A stretch of DNA of 64,000 nt, from NCBI RefSeq assembly GCF_018991925.1, contig NW_024753884.1:28951-92950 (forward strand), read 5' to 3'. Each line of letters begins with the position of its first letter. The first letter of the stretch is position 1. The position numbers and the translations under genes were made by a program. The notes under the pieces are model-generated. The model saw only the letters and a program-made list of their open reading frames with translations, ran no database searches and was not told where the DNA came from. Positions 1 through 11,778 of this stretch are shown in pieces. The DNA comes from Homarus americanus. Taxonomy: Eukaryota; Arthropoda; Malacostraca; Decapoda; Nephropidae.

Positions 1-16
1 TTTAACCCATTTAGGG

Positions 17-246
<230 letters not shown>

Positions 247-247
247 G

Positions 248-1329
248 CAGTCAATAGCCCAGAGGTCCGTGTTATGAAATCATAAGTGAACAACAGAACA
301 TATGGGATTAATTCCAATAGAAACCAGCCGACCCCAAACTCCACTTTTGAAACACACAACTATGTTGTAGTAAAAATATCATCTTAATTTTATGATGGTA
401 CACACACCAATTAATACTTAAGAGAAATAAAATATAGTCGCCAAGTTAATGTCCATTCAAATAATCTCGACTCTCCCCCTCTTCTCACACTACACTGCTG
501 GCTCTTCCCTCTGAGAAATTTTTGGGGAAAACCACTAAATTTTAATAAATAATACCTCAAACTAAAGTTAGGATAATACAATTGACATCGCTGGTCCTTG
601 TAAGACCAGGAATATTTTGAATATATATGTCATATATTTTGCACAAAAGATAACATATTTACTAGAGAAAACATTTTATCTAAAATTTGTATGTCTAATG
701 CAAAATATATGATGTTTATATTCAAAATGATCACCAAATTATAAGAATTCCAGCAATGTAAATTATATTCTGGCCAGGTAATTTGTATGAATTTTATGAG
801 CTAAAACAAATATCTTCAGTTAATAAAAAAAAATATATTCTTCACGGGTAACAGATGGTCGGTGGTCCCTCCCACCCCCCCAACCGTCCCAAGGAGATGT
901 GGGAAAACCTATAAATTTTATAAATAATACCTCAAACTAAAGTAAGTTAATATAAGCATTTCTGGATTCCTTGTAAGACCAGGAATATGAATATAAATGT
1001 CATATATTTTACGAATAACATATTTACTAGAGAAAACATTTTATATAAAATTTGTATGTCTAATGCAAAATATATGATGTTTATATTCAAAATGATTAAA
1101 ATTATAAAAATTCCAGCAATGTAAATTATATTCTGGCGGGTAATTTGTATAATTTTATGAGCTAAAACAGGCAGTCAGGCAGGGTGGCGGGTGGGAAATC
1201 TAAAATAGCGTCTCGATCCGGACACTCACCGGCAGTATATGTGGAAAAATCCGTGTTAGTGAAAGTTCAGCTCATGAGGCACAGCGTATATGATAAAATC
1301 GTCAAAGTGAAACCGCGTTGGCCGAGGTA
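248..1329 (-). mobile_element. Short Tigger A derivative carrying two foldback units
   Basis: The left 230 bp (AAGTGAACAACAGAACATAT, then the CTCCACTTTT and ACTATGTTGTAGTAAAAAT blocks) match the C-terminal-side flank of the other Tigger A copies at 33609, 41601 and 49271. The right end (AAAGTGAAACCGCG) matches the opposite TIR region of the 33609 copy. No transposase is left. The middle holds two tandem units of about 361 bp, anchored by TTTTATGAGCTAAAAC at about 790 and 1155. Each unit is an imperfect inverted repeat. Both TIR tips are decayed, so the boundaries are approximate. Confidence 0.7.
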
Positions 1330-1351
1330 ATACATACAATCAACACCTCAA

Positions 1352-1421
1352 CCCGCCAGGATGAACCCGGCCACGAGCCCATGTCATGACCGGGAACGCT
1401 AACCGCTGGACCACCAGGATA
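1352..1421 (-). repeat. tRNA-Glu-like SINE head
   Basis: On the minus strand this reads like the promoter half of a tRNA-Glu-derived SINE. It has a CCTGGTGGTCCAGCGGTTAG start with a near-consensus A box (TGGTCCAGCGG, 1403-1413) and a shortened B box (GGTTCATCC, 1359-1367) after GGCCGG. Two bases of the B box are missing and the acceptor stem does not pair well, so this is not a functional tRNA gene. It may be a short SINE inserted next to the Tigger A derivative, or a degraded tRNA pseudogene. Confidence 0.55.
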
Positions 1422-1547
1422 CTAAAAGCAGTCCTAGACTCTGTTATATTTCACACAAAGCCTGTTCAACGACAGCTTACGTGAACACCGAATAGGGACT
1501 ACCGTATCCGTAGGTAGTCAGGTAACGTTTTACCATCAGACTTCAAA

Positions 1548-3556
<2,009 letters not shown>

Positions 3557-3557
3557 A

Positions 3558-3905
<348 letters not shown>

Positions 3906-3942
3906 GATTTATCTTTCCACGTTTTCATAGGATTTACATGAA

Positions 3943-4200
<258 letters not shown>

Positions 4201-4228
4201 GGTTGCTGTGGCTTGGCGCGGTGTTATG

Positions 4229-4543
4229 CAGTGTTTGCAATTCACGTTCGACATCACATGTTCAATTGAGTTATGTGTTTTGTTTGTGAACAGTTGCAGA
4301 AAATATTTATGTATTATTTATGTATACAGTATACCTGTACAGTATATGTAAATTGTAAAATTTTAAATAAAAGAAAAAACAAATTGCGTAGCGTTTTACA
4401 CAAGCGCTCTGTTTACATCACACAAAGTGTTTACAGTTCACGTTCGACACCACTTGTTCAATTGATTTATGTGTTTTGTTTGCGAAGAATTGCAGAAATA
4501 ATTTATGTAATATTTATGTGCGTGTGATGTAAACAGAGCGCTT
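4229..4543. repeat. Direct repeat pair plus a perfect 22-bp inverted repeat
   Basis: An ~82-bp segment (4229-4310, with CACGTTCGACATCACATGTT) recurs directly at 4430-4512 with about ten differences. A perfect 22-bp inverted repeat sits at 4402-4423 (core GCGCTCTGTTTACATCAC) and 4522-4543, enclosing the second direct repeat in a 98-base loop. No reading frame is plausible here. It may be the remains of a MITE. Confidence 0.8.
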
Positions 4544-4756
4544 GGCCTCTCTCTCTCTCTGTATGGATGGAATTCGTGGTTTAGAGCGAGTGATACGAAT
4601 GTCGTAACATTACTAGGCTGAAGGCGCCTGAATACTACTTAAACACATCAAAACTCTGTTAATTGATCACTGTATAATAAATTCATTCACTCATAATTTC
4701 AAATTCCCTTACATCCTGTGTTATATACAGAAATACTCGAGTCTCTGAGCGAGTAC

Positions 4757-7026
4757 ACACGGGGATGGCGGCTGGTTCCGAGGCAGAGGGCAGATTAGGG
4801 GCCCTCCGGTGAATCACTATCACTATTCACAGAGGTTTGCAGGGCCTCCCTGACAAACCCCTCAAAGTCCATATCGTCACTGTCACTGACTTGGCTGGCT
4901 ATGGTTGTGGTGGGTTGCGGGCGAAGAAGTCTGTAATATTACGTTGATGACTAGAATTAATTTTGTCGTGATACAGCTTGATATACGGCTCCATAGACTG
5001 CAACAGGAGGTTATTGGTAACTTCATAGCGGTGATTCACTGGGTCTTTTGAAAGGATGAGCTTGACTTTCTCGACATACTCGATGGCCTCCTTTACATCA
5101 CTATGACTTAAATTTTGTTGTTCTTTTTCTGCCGTACCACCTGCCTCCTCACTGACGTCATCATCTTCCAACATCTCGTCGGCAGTCACCTCAGGTTGCC
5201 TGATTACCACCATGATGTCGTCGTTGGTGGTCTCGGAGAAGCCTGCAGCTCTAACACTGTGCAGCCTCTCTTGCAAGGTCCAATGCCACTGCAACAGACT
5301 GAGCCTCTCCAGCCACAGGTTGACTCTGCCTCCCACCTGGGATACCCTGCAACACATGCCGCCACGCGTGACGAATTGTTGCCACAGACAGCTGCCCCCA
5401 TTCCTCCACCAAGAAATCAACAGCTTTCTTGACGATGAATTTCTTCCAAAACTGTTTGACGCGCACTTCATGCTCCGCCAATTCTTCTTCTGGATCCTCG
5501 CTCTCGCTATTGGTGTCACTCAGAAGGTTCCGCAATTTCTCCTTGGTGTTGGTCAAGTCATAAGGACCCGAAACTTCTTTGCGGAGAAAGCAGCCTTGAC
5601 ATTGCAAATTAACTCTTGATCCATGGGCTGGATTAACGACGTAGTTTTAGGGGGAAGGAAGACCACTTTTACGTTGGGGTGACGATCCAGCAATAGGGGC
5701 GAGTGTCCTGGTGCGTTATCAAGGAGCAATGAAATGTTGAATGGAACATTATGTTGCTTGCAGAATTTCTTCACGTCAGGAACGAAACGGTTGTCAAACC
5801 AGGAGAGGGACAGACCAGTGAACATCCACGCCTTCCTGGAGGTTAGCCAGTGGACATTAATCTTGCTCATGTCCATGTTCTTGTAGGCATGTGGCTTGCG
5901 GGCTGTGTGGATTACCGGCAACTTGAGCTTACAGGTGCCGGAGGCATTGGTGGTGAACAGGACGGTGATGCGCTCCTTCTGCAACTTCCGTCCCCTACAC
6001 TTGCTGGTAGACTTGACTATGAAGGTCTTGGATGGTAATTTCTTCCAAAAGAGCCCGGATTCATCCATGTTGAACACCTGGTCGTCGGTGTACTGTCCTT
6101 TCTCCATAATTTCTCGTAAGAATGGTGGAAAGTTCATGGCGGCAGCATGGTCAGCACTAGCTCCTTCACCAACAATTTCAATGTTAGATATTTTATTACG
6201 TTTTTTAAACCCTTGCAGTCACCCAGCGGAAGCAGTGAAGTGTTTGGGCTCTGCAATTTCCATTTTCCGCGCCACTGCTACGTAAAGTTCTCGGGCGTAG
6301 TCCTGCACGGTGCGAGTGTCCACCGCCACGTTCCTTCTCGCCTGACGAATCAAGTAGCTCACCAATAAACCCTCAGTCTTGAGCAGCACTTTATTCTGAC
6401 AATATTTTACCATTGACGCACCTGCAGACTTTGTGATGCTCATGTGTTCTTTTATCTTGGCGGCATCCTTCTTGATCGTCCGGATCATAGATTTGTTCAC
6501 GCCATGCTGGCGTGAACAGCTTGTCTTGTTCCTTTCTCCAAATCCTGCACGATTTTGTATTTTACTTCATAGCTTAAAGCGCGTCGTATCTTCTTTGCTT
6601 TTGGGCGACTGGGTCCAGGTAGTTCAAGGTTTCTCGGGGGTGTTGGGGGTCCAGCAGACGCCATTATTGAACAGATTAGCGGGCACAAAAGAGAACAGTA
6701 TACGCGGAGACTGAGAACAATGAGACTGGCGCAGCTTAGGTCAGCGACTTCTTCCCTCTGGTGGCAAGCCACGTCATGTTACATTAGACCAATCACAGCT
6801 AACGGCGAAGGGAGGTAAGGATGCGTGGCCCAATCACAGTCCGATACGTCATATGATGTCAGCGATAACGTAAGAGCGATATACTGCGCACCCTCCCCGC
6901 GCCGCTTCCCGCGTATGGTCAAGAATGTACTGCGTAACTGATAATTGGCGCGTCTGGTCATGTACCCATGTGCCGCGTAAATGACCAAACGCGTAAAGGA
7001 AATCCGCGTAAATCCAGACTATACTG
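4757..7026 (-). mobile_element. Tigger A, near full-length but decayed
   Basis: The right TIR (minus strand CAGTATAGTCTGGATTTACG) ends at 7026 and is followed by TA. Subterminal GCGTAAATGA-type motifs lie at about 6975-7010. The left TIR and about 200 bp of flank seen in other copies (41601, 49271) are missing: homology starts at about 4757 with CACACGGGGATGGCGGCTGG. The interior encodes a Tigger-type transposase on the minus strand. This is the most complete Tigger A here and the reference for the short derivatives. Confidence 0.85.
4899..6664 (-). pseudogene. Tigger A transposase (pogo/Tigger group, DDE_1), frameshifted
   Basis: The frame starts at an ATG at 6664 (MASAGPPTPPRNLELPGPS). A CENP-B-type N-terminal helix-turn-helix follows (RRALSYEVKYKIVQDLEKG, about 6545-6610), then a second DNA-binding region (KMEIAEPKHFTASAG ends near 6219). 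The catalytic core reads FNMDESG (about 6060), LLDNAPGH (about 5710) and LIQPMDQ (about 5620). The family cuts and pastes its element at TA. The C-terminus ends with QRNITDFFARN (4923-4946), a PIP-box-like motif, just before the stop at 4899. At least three frameshifts (near 6500, 6220 and 5560) break the gene, so it cannot make active enzyme. Confidence 0.9.
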
Positions 7027-7028
7027 TA

Positions 7029-7301
7029 CATTAAACAACATGAATTAAAACATATATTTTTTTACACTAATTTTACTCCAGCAATAACCAGGGTCTTATT
7101 TTCTTCAGTTTCAGATGGATAACTGACATTATGGGTGTAAACACTGACAACAACAATGTCGTTGTATTGTGGCCAGTAGTCAATTCTCTTTAGATGTCTA
7201 TTATCTCTTTGTATGGCCACACAACGTACGTACATGTAGATATCTCACACTCAGGAATGAGGTAGAATAGAAACTCACGATGCATTTTCTGTATATATAT
7301 T
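7029..7301. other. No recognisable feature
   Basis: This stretch has no credible reading frame, repeat or TIR that I can support. It lies between Tigger A and a possible solo LTR. Confidence 0.5.
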
Positions 7302-7673
7302 GTTGTACAGAGTAGTGCTAAGGAGTTACTAGGTGAGGTGTAGCTTGCTCAGAGTTCCTGTAGGGCGAGGAGCTCTCTGAGGAAGCTGGGTGGTGAGGTG
7401 CTGGAGAGAGATCTTGGTGGTCCTGCAGGTCAGAGTAGAATGGTCTCCCTGTCCAGGCATGGCCGTATTTATACAATTTACGAGCATCAGGATTTGGGGT
7501 GAGCGTAGCGAGAGGGCCAATCACAGAGGAGGAGGCCACCGGCACTCTGGTCCTAGCGTTGCTACGTGTGTGTCTTCGCTGGAGAGTAGGTCTACCGGCA
7601 CCGCTGGCTGTACGCTGATTGGCTGGTAGGCGCGCGGGGGCTCAGTCGTCTCTTGTAGGGGATGGAGTCCACT
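7302..7673 (-). mobile_element. Possible solo LTR (minus strand)
   Basis: Read on the minus strand, the segment starts TGTAGTGGACTCC and ends CTCTGTACAACA, giving TG...CA ends. A TATA-like TTGTATAAATACGG lies near 7465-7480 with GC-rich sequence upstream, and there is no coding. That is the layout of a gypsy LTR promoter. I cannot find a matching second LTR or a clean target duplication, so it could instead be a host promoter or another repeat. Confidence 0.35.
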
Positions 7674-8078
7674 ACAGTATCTCCTCTTGGGTGACCTAAT
7701 TATTATTGATTTATATTGTATAAGGTGCATTCATAAACATTTAAAGAATATACTGTAGTTTGCAGTTTTCATTAATTTTAATATTGGGGGGGTAGAGGGT
7801 AAAAAGCCACAGAAAAGATATGAAAATGTCACACTAGGGAATGCATCTCATTATTATTATTGCTTTATTTTAATAGTATTTAGTGATTCACGATACGATG
7901 TTTCACCTTGCACTGCAATATTGGAGGTCACATTACCATCGTTATTCGAGGCTTTACTGTACTGTACTGTACAGGTACTTCACAAATCACTTTACCTGTT
8001 TCCTTAACCACCCAACTCAAGTTATATCTTCCTCAATTTTCAACACCTCATTTGTTGTCGGTACTGAGAAAATCTACA
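7674..8078. other. No recognisable feature
   Basis: AT-rich sequence with a short ACTGTACTGT repeat near 7960. No gene or TE end could be supported. Confidence 0.5.
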
Positions 8079-9690
8079 ATCTGTTACCCATAATGATCTG
8101 CTGTTACCCATAATGATCTGCTGTTACCCATAATGATCTGCTGTTACCCATAATGATCTGCTGTTACCCATAATAACATCCTGTTACCCATAATAACCTC
8201 CTGTTACCCATAATAACCTCCTGTTACCCGTAATAACCTCCTGTTACCCATAATAACCTCCTGTTACCCATAATAACCTCCTGTTACCCATAATAACCTC
8301 CTGTTACCCATAATAACCTCCTGTTACCCATAAAAACCTCCTGTTACCCATAATAACCTCCTGTTACCCATAATAACCTCCTGTTACCCATAATGACCTG
8401 GTGTTACCTATAATAACCTACTGTTACCCATAATAACATCCTGTTACCCATAATAACATCCTGTTACCCGTAATAACCTAATGTTGCCCAAAATAACCTC
8501 CTGTTACCCATAATAACCTCCTGTTACCCTACCAGCCAACCCCGTTATACTTAATAACCCCGTTATAATAACCCGTTACCCATAATAACCCCGTTACCCC
8601 TTAACCGCCCGTTACCCTGTAACCTCTGTTATCTACATAATAACCTCCTGTTACCCTGCTTAACCTCCTGTTATCTCACCAATAACCTCCTGCTACCCAC
8701 TTAATAACCTCCTGTTACCGCCAACCAACCCTGTTACCCATAACCCCCTGTTACCCATAATAACCTCCTGTTTCCCTTAATAACCCCTGTTGCCCTTAAT
8801 AACCTCCTGTACCCTTAATAACCCCTGTTACCCATAATAACCCTGTTACCCATAATAACCCCCTGTTACCCATAGCCTTATCCTGTTACCCATAATAACC
8901 TCCTGTTACCCTTAATAACCCCTGTTACCCATAATAACCCCCCTGTTACCCATAATAACCTCCTGTTACCTCATAGTAACCTCCTGTTGCCCATAATAAC
9001 CTCCTGTTACCCATAATAACCCCTGTTACCCATAATAACCTCCTGTTGCCCATAATTACCTCCTCTTACCCATAATGACTTACTGTTACCCATAATGACC
9101 TACTGTTACCCATAATATCCTACTGTTACCCATAATAACCTCCTGTTACCCATAATAACCTCCTGTTGTCCATAATAACCTCCTGTTGTCCATAATAACC
9201 TCCTGTTGTCCATAATAACCTCCTGTTGTCCATAATAACCTCCTGTTGTCCATAATAACCTCCTGTTACCCATAATAACCCCCTGTTACCCATAATAACC
9301 TCTTGTTGCCCATAATAACCTCCTCTTACCCATAATGACCTACTGTTACCCATAATGACCTACTGTTACCCATAATATCCTACTGTTACCCATAATAACC
9401 TCCTGTTACCCATAATAACCTCCTATTGCCCATAATAACCTCCTGTTACCCTTAATAACCCCTGTTACCCATAATAACCTCCTGTTGCCCATAATAACCT
9501 CCTCTTACCCATAATGACCTACTGTTACCCATAATGACCTACTGTTACCCATAATAACCTCCTGTTACCCATATTAACCTCCTGTTGCCCATAATAACCT
9601 CCTGTTACCCTTAATAACCCCTGTTACCCATAATAACCTCCTGTTACCCATAATAACCTCCTGTTACCTCATAATAACCGCCTGTTACAC
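8079..9690. repeat. 20-bp minisatellite, about 80 copies
   Basis: Tandem copies of CTGTTACCCATAATAACCTC, 20 bp each. The first five units carry a TGATCTG variant. The centre (about 8530-8900) is degenerate, with indels and CCCCGTTA-type units. Later units fall into runs of sub-variants (TTGTCCATAA at 9170-9260, TTGCCC, CTACTG), indicating local amplification. The period is not a multiple of three. The minus-strand frame at 9126-9353 is only the repeat read through and is not a gene. Confidence 0.97.
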
Positions 9691-9902
9691 AACCTTAGTG
9701 CACGACTGTATACCTAAACTGTGTATGAGAAACTTAAGTCACCAATAATGCTTATCTTCGGATGTGAAAGTTTGGAGCTTGATGAAGTATTGCATTGAAC
9801 AGTAGAGAGAAATCTGGTTACTGAAGCATAGGGGGATCATCATCAGGATCACTGATGGAAGAGGGTGATGCAGTGGTGGTTGGTGGAGAGGCGTGTGGTG
9901 GG

Positions 9903-9963
9903 TGTCGTATGATATCAAACACCTTCAGTAATCGAGGCTTTATTCAACTCATAAATCCATATA
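9903..9963 (-). repeat. Gypsy3 3' LTR, distal part
   Basis: These 61 bases match the first 61 bases of the intact LTR at 24461 with a few substitutions. They stop at TA (9962-9963), where Tigger B begins. The rest of this LTR resumes at 20816. Confidence 0.95.
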
Positions 9964-10222
9964 CAGTGGTCCCTCGGTTAACGAGCACAATCCGTTCCAG
10001 AAGGTTGCTCGTTAACCGAAACCATTGTTTCAATGGGTTTTTGGGTAATTGGTTACAGCTCACCGAAAATTGCCTAAATTCAACAAAAAAGGTAGAAAAG
10101 TACACTTACTTTGAGGTGTGTATGTAGAAGGCTCCTGGATGATGATGCTGATGTGAATTTGAAGTGGGAGGTGCAGGAGGAGAAGGGAGAAGAGAAGGAA
10201 GTGAAAGTGGAGGAGAAGCATT

Positions 10223-10744
10223 TTACTGCTTCTTGGAAGGTAAGTCACCTTCCATGAAAATGTCAGGAACCTCTGGACTGACAGATTCTCCACCATGAAC
10301 ATCCTCTCTCCGTCTTGAAGTGGAAGGCTGAGGGCTAGCATCTTGTACCCTCTGCCTTTTACTGAAGAAAGTGTCAATTGTGGTCTGTGGGGCATCTCTC
10401 CTCCTCATCATTAACTTATATTTAAAGAAGGAGACCATTGTGTCCTCAACATGACACAAAGTTAGTTCAGATTTTTCCACATCTGGGTGCCTTGAAGCCA
10501 GTTTCCTGAACTTCTCCCAGTAGTAAATAACATCTTTCAACTCTGAAGTTGACATATGGTCATCACTTTCCTTTTCCTCCTCACCATTGTCAGCCTCTAA
10601 CATCTCGTCCAGTTGCTGGAAGTCTTCAGGAGTAAGTTCCTCCTCATGAGACATCACAAGCTCTTCGACATCATCTTCCTCCACTTCAAGGCCCAATGAC
10701 TGACCAATGGACACAATCTCCTGGTCCAACTCTATGTCATCCTG
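10223..10744 (-). pseudogene. Tigger B transposase, C-terminal piece
   Basis: An acidic segment (LEVEEDDVEELVMSHEEEL) is followed by KDVIYYWEKFRKLASRHPD, a helical region typical of Tigger C-termini. Then comes the PIP-box-like QTTIDTFFSKR (10364-10387) and a Ser/Pro-rich tail with a stop at 10223. The frame is open throughout this piece. It is cut from the core by Gypsy1 at the TCCTG target (10740-10744). Intact Tigger B probably coded for roughly 550-600 residues. Confidence 0.9.
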
Positions 10745-11579
10745 TGTAAGGGCAGAAACGATCCTCCGGCTAGTTACCGCTGCTAACTCGCTCGTTTGCT
10801 GGTGCAGACGACACTTGGGGTGGTTGGACGGAGGTGATAACGGCAGCGACTATCTCCGCCACGAGCAGATTCAACCCAGCCGCCATACCGTCAGTATCTA
10901 GCTACCCTGCTGTCCGTCAAATTCTGGCTGTGATCTCATCATAGGTCCTGGACTCGTGGGCTGTGTTCCCAGACCTTCACCTATCAACTGCCAACTCTCT
11001 GGTCATCTACCACTACCGCATACCACGACCATCAATTCATCACATTCCGTCGGTGCCCCGGTGTTCTCCTGCCTTTTCAAGACGTTGCTGAGTGTGGAGT
11101 GAATGGACGCTTCCCTACCCTGAGTGTGCATCACCGTGTTCCAGAACCTTCCCCAGGGCCACTGCCGTAGGAAATATTTGTTCATTGTTTGATTCCATTA
11201 ATTGCTGACTCCCCTTTATTGTTCGATTCTATCAATTGTTGACTCCATTTAATTGATTGATTCCATTAATTGCTGACTCCCCTTTATTGTTCGATTCTAT
11301 CAATTGTTGACTCCATTTAATTGTTTGAATCCATTAATTGTTGACTCCCATTATTTGTTTGATTCCTTTTATTGTTGCTTCCATTAATTGTTTGACTCCC
11401 GTAATTATTTGATGATTGTTGAGTGGTGTCAGAGTTTTGTTATATTTTTATAGTAAAGAGATGCCAATCTCTAACGGTTGTTTGTTATTCCTCGGAAAAC
11501 CATGGTCCTTGACTTTCCTTTATTAAGATCCTGATTAGCCTGGTAAGGGATTTCTATCCCTAAGTCCTAGGCCTTTACA
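10745..11579 (+). repeat. Gypsy1 5' LTR
   Basis: An 835-bp LTR with TG...CA ends. It contains a tandem duplication of about 70 bp at roughly 11190-11330 (TTGATTCCATTAATTGCTGA and following), then partial units rich in ATTGTTTGA/GACTCC. An A/T-rich TGTTATATTTTTATAG (about 11438-11453) could be the core promoter. The same repeats occur in the 3' LTR. Confidence 0.95.
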
Positions 11580-11581
11580 AG

Positions 11582-11599
11582 TGGCGACCTTGCCAGGAT
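11582..11599 (+). promoter_or_regulatory. Gypsy1 putative primer-binding site
   Basis: TGGCGACCTTGCCAGGAT starts two bases after the 5' LTR end. It begins with TGG, complementary to a tRNA CCA end, as expected for minus-strand priming. I cannot name the tRNA from the sequence alone. Confidence 0.6.
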
Positions 11600-11778
11600 T
11601 TGTCTCTGACCTTTGGTTTCTGAGGTTTAACATTCGTTCCGGTGTTGTTGTAAGTCGCCGTGAGCGCGCCACCTTGCTGTCTGTGGCCCGGAAGCAAGTG
11701 TTGTTCAGTGGTTATCCCTTCCTTCTGTGTGCTAATTTTGTTGCTCTCCCTTGTACTTGGGAAGTTAATTAGTGTTGG

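Noticed and set aside
1352..1421. Functional tRNA-Glu gene
   Set aside because: The B box lacks two bases and the acceptor and T stems do not pair properly; a SINE head or pseudogene is more likely.
7318..7545. 75-residue Pro/Ser-rich minus-strand frame as a gene
   Set aside because: It lies inside the candidate LTR, has low complexity and no domain.
9126..9353. Frame with a repeated Gly-Tyr-Tyr-Gly-Gln-Gln pattern, resembling a prion-like protein
   Set aside because: It is the 20-bp minisatellite read in frame (20 nt not divisible by 3 gives a 20-residue period). Flanking sequence offers no start context or conserved coding.
8079..9690. CRISPR-like regular repeats
   Set aside because: Units are contiguous at 20 bp with no unique spacers, in eukaryotic DNA with no cas genes.
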